From assembly GCA_000697335.1 (NCBI GenBank), contig JNEM01014973.1, positions 1 to 25,421 on the forward strand: DNA of 25,421 nt. Reading direction: 5' to 3'. Both the position numbers and the translations under genes were made by a program. The notes under the pieces were generated by a model. It had not been told where the DNA came from. It did no database searches and saw only the letters and a list, made by a program, of their open reading frames with translations. Within the stretch, counting starts at the first letter, position 1; each line of letters begins with the position of its first letter. This DNA is from Conidiobolus incongruus B7586. Its lineage: Eukaryota > Entomophthoromycota > Entomophthoromycetes > Entomophthorales > Conidiobolaceae. Shown one piece after another: positions 9,540-19,309 of this stretch.

Positions 9540-10740
9540 AAATAATAGGAATTTTTTGCAATTAAAAATAAATAAACATTTTGATATATGATATATAAAA
9601 GTAAATATATAGTATAAATTTAATAATTTTTTCTATTATTAATAACTTTTTGTTTTATTTTTAATAAATTTTTAATACTTAAAAATAATTCTTTTAATCA
9701 AAGACTAAAATTTAATATTTTACAAACTAATTAAATTTTCCTATAGAGATTTTCTTTCTTATAAGCTAGTTTTTTAATTGCTTAAATTAATTATAATTAC
9801 AAAAGTAATAATTTAAAGAGTATATTATATGTGGTAGTTTTTTTAGTTATTTATGTTTAAAAAATTTTTTATAGGTTTAAATTTATATATTTTATAATTA
9901 TTATATAAAATAATAAGTTTTCTTAAATTATATTAAAAACATTAATTAAAAATATTTTTATTTAAAAAAAACAATATAAAGTTTATTATTAATTGATTTT
10001 TTTTAAGAATTAAACAAAAATATTATATAATATTAGAATTTATTATAATAATTAATATTTACTAATTAACAAAATATTTATTTAAAAGGATTTATAAAAA
10101 AGGTTAATTTAACTTAATTTAATATTTTGATTTATATTTTAATAAAAGATTATATATAAAAATTTAAGACTCAATAATTATAATTATTTGTTATAAAAGT
10201 TTAAGTTTTTAATTATATTTTAATAAGTTTTGTTTAATAACAGATACTCTAATTTTTTTTAAGTTTTAATTAAATTATAAAATACTTATTTTATATTTTT
10301 ATTTATTAATTTAAGTTTAAACTTTAATATATATAAGATACTTATTTAACTAATATTAAAGTATTTAGATAATTTTTTAATTAAAATAAAAAAATGTTTT
10401 TTAATATATTTTTTTATTTTATTAATAATTAAAAAAGTAATAGTTAAAGTTAATCTTTTAAATTTTAATAGGTTTTAAATAATTTTTTTTAGTTTTAAAG
10501 TAGTTTACTTAATAATAAATTGTTAATTTAAATAATACTTTATTATTAAAAGCTATTTATAAATTCTAAATAATTTTAAAGGGTTTATGGTTAAGTTTTA
10601 ATAATATTAAAATAAAAAACTTTTGATGATTATTATTTAGTTTAAATATAATTAAACTAAACAACAAATTTTAAATTATTAATTTTTTAATCAAAAAAAT
10701 GATGATATATATATAATTTAAAAATATATAATTTCCTATT
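9540..10740. other. Extremely AT-rich block
   Basis: Over about 1.2 kb nearly every base is A or T. Many 60-base rows contain none to three C, and the row at 10381 has no C at all and two G. Variants of the phrase AAGTTTTAAT and of TTTAAATAATTTTTTT recur without forming a clean tandem repeat. No coding frame above chance and no RNA gene is present. The composition differs sharply even from the AT-rich flanks. It could be old noncoding DNA under strong AT mutation, an organelle-derived insert, or a structural region such as an origin; the sequence alone does not decide. Confidence 0.6.
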
Positions 10741-11053
10741 TATTTTTGTATATATTAGTTTATTTAAAGTTAATAATATGTTTGAAAAATTAGGAATTAA
10801 AAAATTTCCCATTACTCTAAATTCAAGGTAATAGTAAATTTAATAAATTTGGTAATTGAATAGATTTATTTGATCTTTGCAGCTAATAAACCAAAGTGTA
10901 TATTAATATCTTTGGTCTATTCAATATCAAAATTGATTTTATAATGTTCTGACTGGTAGAATATTGGTGATTTTAATAAAATGATATAATAAAGTGATAA
11001 GCAGGTTGGATATTAAAATATTAATACGATAAATTAGTTGTATCAATTTTAAT
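10741..11053. other. AT-rich DNA with possible relic start
   Basis: From about 10880 the composition becomes more gene-like (for example ANKPKCILISLVYS after a TTTGCAG acceptor-like site), but stops are frequent. It may be the 5' part of the relic that follows. Confidence 0.25.
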
Positions 11054-11825
11054 ATGTGGATGATATATCTTATATTAAAACATTTAATTGGATTATACAG
11101 ATTTTTTTCAATATTCATCAATACAAATAAGTTGTTCTTTGATAAAAATTATGATGTTTCAGTATCAAAAATCACTAGTAATAAAGTTCTATTTATGATT
11201 TTTGAGATAGAAAATGTATGGATAATTAATGTGGGATGATGTCTGATCATGGAAATTAAACTCAAGCTATAATAGGGGCATTTTAAAATTATAATGAACT
11301 AACCTTTGATGATGAATTTTTATTAAACCCATTAATTTACAAAGCACTTTGAAAATATTAATTAGAATAAGTTAAAATTCAGATTATTATAAAATATTTA
11401 AAGGTGACTTTTTATAAATTTAATCTTAATTTATTAATAAAATAGTTATTAATTAGCTTTTATCTTATTAGCTATGTATACCAAAGGTATAATGTAAATA
11501 TAATATAAAATTTTTCTATATGATGAAATTTGCTTCAGCTAAATTTGTTTGATAGAATTCGTTCTATTGATAACTCAACTCAGTTCACATATAAGAATAA
11601 TATACATAGTAAAACAAGGAGAAATTTATTTTATTAAATTCAAATAATAACTATTATTGAAAGGATGGGTTATCAGTTGATTGCTATTATTATGAATTTC
11701 AGGACCAAGATTGTAAGGTATTAATAATAAGTATTTCATTATTGAAACCCTGTAAGGTTGATATAAATTTTTTAAGTTTTTCGGAGTTTCTTGCGATGAG
11801 CTTTGTTATTTTCAAATTCAACTGA
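11054..11825 (+). pseudogene. Decayed host gene on plus strand, unassigned
   Basis: A series of protein-like pieces follow one another on the plus strand in changing frames. An ATG frame at 11054-11239 contains NKLFFDKNYDVSVSKITSNK. Next comes MSDHGN (stop) TQAIIGAF (stop) NYNELTFDDEFLLNPLIYK near 11239-11350. Then come NLLQLNLFDRIRSIDNSTQF and TYKNNIHSKTRRNLFY (about 11525-11637), and finally KDGLSVDCYYYEFQDQDCK to SFSEFLAMSFVIFKFN, ending TGA at 11825. Several stops and frame changes separate the pieces, so the gene is dead, or two relics lie end to end. Composition is clearly coding-like compared with the flanks. No domain is certain; a fungal transcription-factor middle region is one guess. 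It converges on the minus-strand relic at 11853. Confidence 0.4.
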
Positions 11826-11852
11826 TGATATATTAAACGTTAACAATTATAT

Positions 11853-12430
11853 CTAGTTTAAGTCATTCAAATAACTATCAAGTTCAATGTCAACCATACA
11901 AATCAACTGTTCATCATTCAAATTTATATCACACTGATTCTTTAAGCATATCCTCTTAATTAAAGTATTAGCCTTTTTAACCATTAAATCTTCCCCATTT
12001 CCAAATTAAAATAACTACTGTGATTATCTCCCTCCAAGCTAATATGATTCAACATCCAATTATGATCTTTCAACTCACTTACTCTCAGTGTATTTCGTGT
12101 ATAAATCAATTTATCTTATATTGATACAAATAAATTAAATACTGAAAATTGTCATGATTCCTCATACAAGTTAGTTAAATTCCTCAAATATATTGCCAGG
12201 TAGTCCTATGATTCCATATATTACATGTTGCAGAGTTAAAATTCCATTTAAATAAAAGAATTCTAAATTTAATTTGACCTTGGAAATAGTGGGATTAGAT
12301 GTATTAATTGCTATATTACAAGTGCCAAAACAATCAAAATTTGAAAATCTTGAAATTTGTACTTTGTTCTTGATTGATTATACTGTTTAAACCATAGAAT
12401 TCCTTTTCCCTTTTAGGCTCTATTTCAACT
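11853..12430 (-). pseudogene. Decayed host gene on minus strand, unassigned
   Basis: Reading the minus strand from about 12430, protein-like pieces are EPKREKEFYGLNSIINQEQS, then in another frame SNFDCFGTCNIAINTSNPTI, SKVKLNLEFFYLNGILTLQH and VIYGIIGLPGNIFEEFN. After stops come TRNTLRVSELKDHNWMLNHI and SLEGDNHSSYFNLE, then after a frame change VKKANTLIKRICLKNQCDIN and LNDEQLICMVDIELDSYLND, ending TAG at 11853. This amounts to roughly 180 codons of convincing protein with at least two frame changes and several stops. It was plainly a host gene. The family is not recognised; repeated Leu/Ile/Asn spacing could suit a leucine-rich-repeat protein or a regulatory protein. It ends tail to tail, 27 bases from the plus-strand relic. 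Confidence 0.5.
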
Positions 12431-13674
12431 GATTGTCACAGTTCACATTTTAAAATTGAAAAAAAAATTGAATTAATTTTTGAAAATAAGGCTAATTTTT
12501 AATTTTCAAAATGGGATTATATTAATCAATTCTTTTGTGGGATCATCTTTATTATGATTTATATTTGTAAATGAAGATTAGTATGGATATCAAAGAAAAT
12601 AAATAACAAAATAATAAAATAATTTTATAGTTTCAATTAGTATAAGTTCCATCAGAAGTTGTAGGATTTTATATACTTATTTCATTAACAAGGAGCTAAT
12701 TAATTTCAGTTGATTAATAATTTGATGTATTTTGTTGGGCATTATGTAATGTTTTTTTGAATGTTTACATCATTAATATAAATGTGTATATGGATATTTA
12801 TTAGTGAAAAATGAGTCAATTATAAAAAAATCAAAATAATTACAAAAAATGTAAATTGATAGGGGAAATATTGATTTAGAAGTGCATATTGTTCTGAATT
12901 ATTAAATGAGTTCAGATTGAATTCAGGTTTTAAAATTTAATATCTATTTCCAAAACAATACATCAAAAGCGGATTTAAATTATATAGTATCCAAAGAGAC
13001 TATTATTCTTTTTCAATAAACGCTTATTAAATTTACTAACATAGTACGTTCACTCAATGAGAAACTGGTAATTATACATATAAAATTTTGAATACAATTT
13101 TGAACTTATAAATTTTTAACTATTATTATAATAATGAATTATTAGGTCAATTTGACTAATATAATAATTATAGTAACTCTATAATATATGAAATTATTCA
13201 AGCGTTATCAAATAAAAAAGAATTGGATCAAAATCTTTAGAATCAATAATATATTAATGGAATCCATATGTATTCAAACCAAATCCATCAAATCTTAATA
13301 TATATATTTTTTTAAATTTTTAACAATGGTGAATATATTGCAAATAAAAAATAGATTAAATCATAACTATGTCAAAAGTTAATGTGAGAGTAAAATTTTA
13401 TAAATTCCTATTCAAAAATTTTTTCGATAAAATAAATCACTTTGTCATAAATAATATTAAATTAAGAAAATGATATTGTTTAATTCATAATTTTATACCT
13501 TGAACTGTATATACTATTAATTAGTGCATGATCAATTAATTACTATTTGCGATTATATGCATATATAATATGGTTTTATTCATCATATTAAGTGTTGAGG
13601 GTATCAAGAATAATGCCATCATGAATTATTCTTTTTTCCATTGTTAGGAAATTTTTTATATAGTAATCAGCATT
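12431..13674. other. AT-rich intergenic DNA
   Basis: About 1.2 kb with no supported gene. Scattered slightly GC-richer spots (for example near 12965-13060) do not form frames. No RNA gene or defined repeat is seen. Confidence 0.45.
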
Positions 13675-14010
13675 TTACTTCAATCAGTTCAACTTTGAAC
13701 CCTTCATTTTGATATTCAAAAAATGCTGAATTAAACACTAATTCAAACGGTAAAAATGAAAATTTGCAAACCTTTGATCAATATAGCTCCAAATTCCCAA
13801 AGAGTTATAGAATGATTATTAATTACAATATCAGCTAAATTTTCTACAATATTCTCGAAAATTCAAATTTTATCAAATAGTTTGAAAATTTGATTGCTAA
13901 TCATTCGAGTACGGATATTTGAAACGCAAATCAACCATTTTAACAATTTGATTCAGTGTGGTAGTAATTCGACATTGAATCATTTCACCACAACTTGATG
14001 ATGTAGCTAA
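13675..14010 (+). pseudogene. Decayed host gene, Ser/Asn-rich segment
   Basis: One plus-strand frame reads SISSTLNPSF, then YSKNAELNTNSNGKNENLQT, FDQYSSKFPKSYRMIINYNI, IFYNILENSNFIK and FENLIANHSSTDI, with about five in-frame stops scattered through it. A Ser/Asn-rich linker followed by a denser hydrophobic part resembles the layout of fungal zinc-cluster transcription factors after their DNA-binding domain, but no zinc cluster is visible upstream. A second frame over the same bases is also fairly open (CKPLINIAPNSQRVIE), so strand is more certain than frame. It is best described as a broken gene of unknown family. Confidence 0.4.
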
Positions 14011-14315
14011 ATTAAGTTATAAATTTGCATTCAAATGTGTAACAATTTTTATCAAATTAAAATATTTGATATAAAATTTTATTTTTTTTGTCTGTAATAG
14101 ATTATAAAATATATTTTAATAATATTTATATTCTAGAAAAGTATTGAAATTAAAAAAAAAAACTAATGACAAATTTTACTAAGTTTTAATGTTATTCTGA
14201 GAATTTTAATGAATTATTACATTTGTTATTTATTCAAAGTAAAGCTTTTTAAAATTTTCTAATTTAAGTAAATATTATCACTTGACAATTTAATATCTGT
14301 ATCAGAGATTTATTA

Positions 14316-14606
14316 ATGTGTTTAATTTTTTTATTCGTATATTTGGAAATATATATATCTAAATATTTAATTATGATAACATGGTATGATTTAATTAAAT
14401 TAAATTTGCTATTAAAATATATCTTAATATCATTTATTATAATAACTGTTTTTTTAAATCTAAATTGTATAAATCATAGAATAGTTAAAAGAGATTTCCT
14501 GATTAATATGAATTTCATATACAAATTTGATTGGTTGAAATTGATCATTTATCAAAAAATGAATTTATACCTTAAAAAGTTATCTTTTTTAGACACTGTA
14601 ATTTAA
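14316..14606 (+). CDS. Doubtful 96-residue frame
   Basis: An ATG-started frame of 96 codons that is rich in Leu, Ile, Lys, Phe, Tyr and Asn. It contains one hydrophobic stretch near residues 31-50 (LLLKYILISFIIITVFLNLN), so a small membrane protein is conceivable. The composition is what chance frames in 80-90% AT DNA look like, with almost no Gly, Ala or Pro. No relative is recognised. I list it because it is the longest unexplained frame here, not because I believe it. Confidence 0.12.
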   Translation: MCLIFLFVYLEIYISKYLIMITWYDLIKLNLLLKYILISFIIITVFLNLNCINHRIVKRDFLINMNFIYKFDWLKLIIYQKMNLYLKKLSFLDTVI

Positions 14607-15218
14607 TTAATAATTAATTATAAGTTATATTATTGTTTCTATATTAAATGGAGTTAAAATATTATAATTTATAGATGGTGTATATATATATATATATATA
14701 TAATATGATATCTCATGTTTAAATGACAATTATTCCTAAAACCAAGTAAATTAATGATGTTAAATTAAAAATAACATTAAATCCAATGATAAACCAAAAA
14801 GTTTAAGGCTGAGTCCAATTTGATTCAAATTTAAATCAATTGACTCAGCTTCGCAATTATAAGTTGACAAACGCCTATAAATTTTTGAATTATATAAATT
14901 GAAGCCAGTATTGATAAACTGTGAAAAATTTTTTAGTTGCAGGTCCACACTGATACTTGGACGTTTAGTTTAAAACTTAATATTGCTGTGCTTTAGTAGT
15001 GCTTCATAAAATCACAATCTTGATACTCGGTGTAGAGTTAAAACGTTTAAAGATCTTACTAGCCAAGTTAAAATAGTCACATTGCTATTGTCGGAGTGAA
15101 ATTTTCTATTATAGCTTATATTGGATGATTATTAATTGTTATCTAAATTTGTTCTGATTTTGTAAAGTCCTTGAATTAATCTAGTTGTATAATAAAAGCT
15201 TTTATTTATTCGTACAAT
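14607..15218. promoter_or_regulatory. Upstream region of the STE12 gene
   Basis: About 14800-15218 is distinctly less AT-rich than usual intergenic DNA here, although it has no long frame, so it probably holds the promoter and a long 5' untranslated leader of STE12. A TTGCAG/GTCC junction at about 14937-14946 could be an intron acceptor in the leader. A clear TATA box or STE12 self-binding site was not picked out. Confidence 0.35.
14681..14702. repeat. (TA)n microsatellite
   Basis: About eleven TA units in a row upstream of the STE12 gene, similar in length to the run at 6801-6823. Confidence 0.85.
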
Positions 15219-17069
15219 ATGCAAATTAGTGAATCTGAACATCTTGAATTTATGGATCAGTTGCGATACTTTCTTGCAACAGGTCCCAGCAATTGGTCTC
15301 GTGGGAAAACGATTCAAAAGCTCCCTTTACCCAATGGAGAATGTATTTCCTGCATTTACTGGAATAACCTCTTCTTCATCACTGGTACTGATATTGTACG
15401 ATGCTTGGCATATCGATTTGAAGCTTTTGGAAGACCAGTGACCAATATGAAGAAATTCGAAGAGGGCGTATTTTCAGATCTCAGAAATTTGAAGCCTGGA
15501 TTGGATGCAATTCTAGAACCTCCAAGATCGGAATTTTTGGAAATGCTATTCAGAAATAACTGCATTCGAACTCAAAAGAAGCAAAAAGTATTTTTCTGGT
15601 ATTCCGTTCCCCACGATCGCTTGTTTATTGATGCTTTGGAAAGAGATCTGAAGCGTGATATGAAAAAAATAGCCAATATTACTAACGATACTAATGCCTT
15701 AGCAGATCCCTTGGATAAAAAAGCTGCTTCTAAAGTTAAGCCGAAGCTGTATCCCTCTCCCACTCAGAGCCTTATTCCTCAGAGAGCTGATTTGTTCATG
15801 GTTGGTGATGTTGCATCTCTTTCATCTGGTGCTACAACTACATCCAATCATAACAAGTCTGGTATTAATATCTCAAGTGAAATCAAAGCACGAGGTCCAG
15901 CCCCTTGCATCAAACAATCAACTGCCGAAAGTAGTATTACCAATTTTCCTCATTTAAGTAGTTCTATGGATGAACATTTAACAGGTGTGCAACCTTCTTT
16001 CAATTCAAATGTATCAATGCCATACACAACTCCCAAGCTGATCTCTTCTCCATCCAAAGAGCTTGCTGAGCTTCCATCGCAAGATGTTGGCTGGAATGCC
16101 AACAAGACTACGAATCTAAACTATGGTCCTGGCGGCCATAGCAGATACATGACACATGACGGCACATATCACTCTGATTCACTTCCTAGCTGGGCGCAAT
16201 CATCGCCATATCCACATGCAGTACATTGCGCTTCGCCAGGGAAATTTGAAACATCCCCATACTTCACTCCTCAATTGGGAAACACACCCATTCAGGATCA
16301 GGGTGCTTTCTTGGTGACCGATGCCACTGCTTCTGCCTTAGGCTACTCTTTCCTGTCCTCGTCCTCAACTCCGGTGGTAGATCCATCAGCTACATTTGAA
16401 CAAGGGCCTATGACCGACCATTACATTCCTTCTATGATGAACTTTGGTATGGGCGGACATTCAATGGGAGGAAATCAACAGAAATCACTGACTGGTCAGT
16501 TAAACTCTGTGCCTGAATATGCAATGTTACCTCCAATGAAATCAAGCGCGGAAGATAACAGTTATGAAGCCAAATCCACAGCAGGTTTACCCTCGCGCCA
16601 CTATGATCACCCATATCACGCGAATAGTTTACCTGTGCGGACGAATGTTAACGAAAAGCCACGTATACCCCACCAATCGAGGTTCAACTCGATGCCTTAT
16701 ATCCGTCCAGCGGCACATATAAATAGTCATTCGAGTGCTGAGGATTCTTTTTGTCTTAGCTGGGACGCACTCAATAATGCAATGCCAGAATGGGGAGACA
16801 AATCTAGAGGTAATCTTCAATACGGCAGCAAGCGAGGAATAAGATCTTCCACAATGTCTCATGATGCCCATCTGCGCGACCATGAAGACCACAAAGTTCA
16901 CTCTCCAAATCCCAAAGCTGGATCCCTGAATCTGACCACAGCCTACCAAAATGATGAAAAATTCGACAAAAGGGAGAAAATTGAAGGTGATATGGAAAAT
17001 CGCCTTCCATCTATTCTGAAAAGAAACACTTCTGACTTTAATGGAGGACTTTTAGATGGATTTATGTAA
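15219..17069 (+). CDS. STE12-family transcription factor
   Basis: STE12 proteins are fungus-specific DNA-binding regulators at the end of the mating/invasive-growth MAP-kinase pathway and act in the nucleus. Residues 5-145 of this 616-residue protein match the STE DNA-binding domain closely: HLEFMDQLRYFLATGPSNW (8-26), LPLPNGE (35-41), WNNLFFITGTDIVRCL (48-63), FGRPV..MKKFEEGVFSDLR (70-89), NNCIRTQKKQKVF (113-125) and SVPHDRLFIDALERDLKR (129-146). The rest is long, Ser/Pro/Asn/His-rich and probably disordered, suiting activation and kinase docking; it ends ILKRNTSDFNGGLLDGFM. The C2H2 zinc fingers found at the C-terminus of STE12 in many filamentous fungi are not visible, as in Saccharomyces. 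The gene is a single uninterrupted exon with richer GC than its flanks. AATAAA at 17175-17180 may be its poly(A) signal. Confidence 0.96.
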   Translation: MQISESEHLEFMDQLRYFLATGPSNWSRGKTIQKLPLPNGECISCIYWNNLFFITGTDIVRCLAYRFEAFGRPVTNMKKFEEGVFSDLRNLKPGLDAILEPPRSEFLEMLFRNNCIRTQKKQKVFFWYSVPHDRLFIDALERDLKRDMKKIANITNDTNALADPLDKKAASKVKPKLYPSPTQSLIPQRADLFMVGDVASLSSGATTTSNHNKSGINISSEIKARGPAPCIKQSTAESSITNFPHLSSSMDEHLTGVQPSFNSNVSMPYTTPKLISSPSKELAELPSQDVGWNANKTTNLNYGPGGHSRYMTHDGTYHSDSLPSWAQSSPYPHAVHCASPGKFETSPYFTPQLGNTPIQDQGAFLVTDATASALGYSFLSSSSTPVVDPSATFEQGPMTDHYIPSMMNFGMGGHSMGGNQQKSLTGQLNSVPEYAMLPPMKSSAEDNSYEAKSTAGLPSRHYDHPYHANSLPVRTNVNEKPRIPHQSRFNSMPYIRPAAHINSHSSAEDSFCLSWDALNNAMPEWGDKSRGNLQYGSKRGIRSSTMSHDAHLRDHEDHKVHSPNPKAGSLNLTTAYQNDEKFDKREKIEGDMENRLPSILKRNTSDFNGGLLDGFM

Positions 17070-17804
17070 CTAATCACTATTATTTTTTGAGATAAGTGAT
17101 TTTTTACATTATTTATGAAAAAAATTCTTTTTTATTCAGCTTTTTTTTTTAGTTTTTAACTTGAGAATTTTTAGAATAAAAATTGTATTTTTATTGAAAA
17201 CTAAAATTTTTAATCAAGTTTATTTAAATATAATTTCAAATAATCATCCTTATATTTTTATACAATTAAATCTATTAACATATTTAATATTATTGTTATT
17301 TTATTCTTTTCATTTTAATTATTAATTCAATTTTGTTATAAAATACATTATTTTTTTTTATTAAATTTCCAAACAAATTTTCAGATGATATTGCTAATAA
17401 TAAAATTGAATTTTATTTATATTTAGATTCAATTAATTATTTTAATATATTATACCAATATTTTAATAATATTAAATTATAAATTTAATACTATTTATAT
17501 AATTAAATATAGAAGATAAAATATATTCGCCTAAATATTTTCAAATATTGGCTTTTATTAAATATAGAGATTCAAAAGAAATTAATGCGAAATTAAGACA
17601 AAAATTGAAATTGAATGAATGATAATTGGGGATTTTTATAAATTACTATTAATTATAAAAATAGGATTCAAGTAGTGAATTGAATTTAATATAGATATAT
17701 AAAAATTATTTAAATAAAATATTTTTATATTTAGAGCTAAATTGTTCTAAAATAATATATATTGATAAAAAAGTGAAGAAAGGAATTAGAAATATATGGA
17801 ATTG
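17070..17804. other. 3' flank of the STE12 gene and AT-rich DNA
   Basis: It contains the probable STE12 3' untranslated region with an AATAAA at 17175-17180, then plain AT-rich DNA with no gene or repeat seen. Confidence 0.45.
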
Positions 17805-17811
17805 AAAAAAA
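17805..17811 (-). terminator. RNA polymerase III terminator of tRNA-Met
   Basis: Seven A on the plus strand give a run of seven T on the transcribed strand about 21 bases beyond the tRNA 3' end, the usual polymerase III stop signal. Confidence 0.6.
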
Positions 17812-17832
17812 TAACAATACAACCTTCTAATT

Positions 17833-17904
17833 GCTCCCTGTCGGGTTCGAACCGACGACCTCGAGATTATGAGACTCACGCGCTGCCAACTGCGCCAAAG
17901 AAGC
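17833..17904 (-). tRNA. tRNA-Met(CAT), elongator
   Basis: The 72-base minus-strand sequence starts GCTTCTTTGGCGCAGTTGG and folds fully. The acceptor is GCTTCTT with AGGGAGC, the D stem GCGC/GCGC with GG in its loop, the anticodon loop CTCATAA with anticodon CAT, and the T arm GTCGG TTCGAAC CCGAC. A U-U clash at the last anticodon-stem pair is also present in yeast elongator tRNA-Met. G at position 1 with C at 72 separates it from initiator tRNA, which has A1-U72. There is no intron. It supplies methionine for internal AUG codons. A decayed relative lies at 5393-5464. Confidence 0.93.
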
Positions 17905-18673
17905 ATATTCTTTATTCCTTCCTCTCTACAAAAACTACTCAAAAGTGTGAATTTCTCTCTCATATCTATTTTTAATATTTTTTTTGTTCATTTCACAATA
18001 AATATACATATTTTATATTTTTTTTATTTTCCAATCTAGTACTCTTATTTGTTAAATTTTTTTATTAATATTTCTTTTAATTTTTTATTAAAATATATAT
18101 TTCAATAAATTTTTTTAATATTCTCAAAAATATTTTATCAATTAATATATTTCTAACTAAATTCCCCTATTATATATACTATTTAATTTTTTAATTCCAT
18201 TTTTAATTTGATTAATTTTTTTCCAAGTTAATATATTTTTTAATATTATAATTAAATATTAAAATTAATAATTATAAATTTGTTAATAATAGATTCAAAT
18301 ATAAAATATTAATAATATTTGGTATATTTGATATATTCAACAAAATTTTTGAATTATTTATTAAATAAAAATTTTTTATATTCTATAATTTATTTATATT
18401 TATAGAAATATTTTATATTTTAATTAATTTACCATTGTTTTCTATGATTCTAATTATAAGGAATATATTTTTAAAATTCAATAATTTGAAGAAATGATAA
18501 TTTATAAAAATATTATAAAAAATGAATATAAACTGTTTTAATAGAATAATATAAAATCTTAACATTTATAAAAATAAATATTAAAAAATTAATTCAAAAA
18601 TTTAAAATTAAAATTTAATTTCATATTTTAATCAATTCTTATCAAAGTATATCCATGTTGCACTCAATTAAGA
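17905..18673. other. AT-rich intergenic DNA
   Basis: Only the 5' flank of the tRNA-Met gene (about 17905-17960, slightly richer in C) stands out. The rest is long A and T runs without a gene. Confidence 0.45.
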
Positions 18674-18744
18674 TTTCTTAGTATGGTTGGTTATCATATC
18701 AGTCCAACAAAGAGATGATCCTCACTTCGAATCTGAGTGAGAGA
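18674..18744 (+). pseudogene. Decayed tRNA-Val(AAC)-like sequence
   Basis: The 71 bases fit a cloverleaf: acceptor TTTCTTA with TGAGAGA (paired, some G-T), D stem ATGG/TCAT with loop TTGGTTA, and T arm CTCAC TTCGAAT CTGAG with one clash. The anticodon arm is poor: stem TCAGT/AGAGA has two mismatches and the loop CCAACAA has C instead of the universal T before the anticodon AAC. AAC would read valine codons, and D-loop wording (GGTTATCA) resembles fungal tRNA-Val. It stands out as a GC-richer island in AT-rich DNA. It is most likely a dead tRNA gene, or a tRNA-derived fragment. Confidence 0.45.
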
Positions 18745-18982
18745 ATTTAATTGATTTGAAAATTTTCTATAATAATATTTTTTTGTTATATTTAATCCAA
18801 AAAATATTATTTGACAACATATATTATGAAATTTTAATAATTCGAAAATTTTTTTTATAAAAATTTAAATATTAAAATATTAAATAAATGATTCTGGTTT
18901 TAATAATTTATTTTAACATATTTTCAATTATATTAAATTGCAATTATTAAAATCAAATTTTATATTTATCATTCATTTATAA

Positions 18983-18983
<1 letters not shown>
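18745..18983. other. AT-rich intergenic DNA
   Basis: No gene, RNA or repeat is seen before the trinucleotide run that follows. Confidence 0.4.

Positions 18984-19013
<30 letters not shown>
18984..19013. repeat. (TAA)n microsatellite
   Basis: Ten TAA units in a row lie downstream of the first gene of the secreted-protein array. On the minus strand they make a spurious poly-leucine frame. Confidence 0.85.
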
Positions 19014-19015
<2 letters not shown>

Positions 19016-19309
19016 CTAAAAAAAACAATAATATTAAATTTAACTCACGATTCAAGGCAAATTTCATACTAAATTTATTATGAAATACTTGAAATATAAT
19101 AAAATTATTAATATAACTTATTAAATATATTTTAAAATTAGTCATACAAATAAATTTATACAAAAAAAATTTTGATATAAACCTAAAATATAAAGGTACA
19201 GTATACATTCAGTTTCATTTAAATACAATTTTAATTAATAAAAACATATAGTAATTCAAAAAAAATTAAATAATAGTAATAGTTTATTGTATAAATATAA
19301 TTTTGTCAT

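Noticed and set aside
11523-11552. MKFASAKFV start on the plus strand, resembling the array signal peptide
   Set aside because: It stops after nine codons and lies inside a better explained relic read in another frame.
11730-11760. NKYFIIETL reading, similar to the array tail GFVIETL
   Set aside because: Another frame over the same bases reads a 54-codon protein-like stretch, and no other part of the array protein is found nearby, so the likeness is probably chance.
15219-17069. Several other frames of 60-106 codons on both strands inside the STE12 gene
   Set aside because: They are shadows of the long STE12 frame, which has clear family similarity and biased codon use.
17706-17963. 85-codon minus-strand frame across the tRNA-Met gene
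   Set aside because: It reads straight through a complete tRNA and has no protein features of its own.
18969-19208. Minus-strand frame containing MKFALNREL and a poly-leucine run, looking like the start of a fifth array gene
   Set aside because: The leucines come from the (TAA)n repeat, the PTD...KR and core motifs are absent, and no TATA-like box sits at the usual distance. Four shared residues at the start are not enough.
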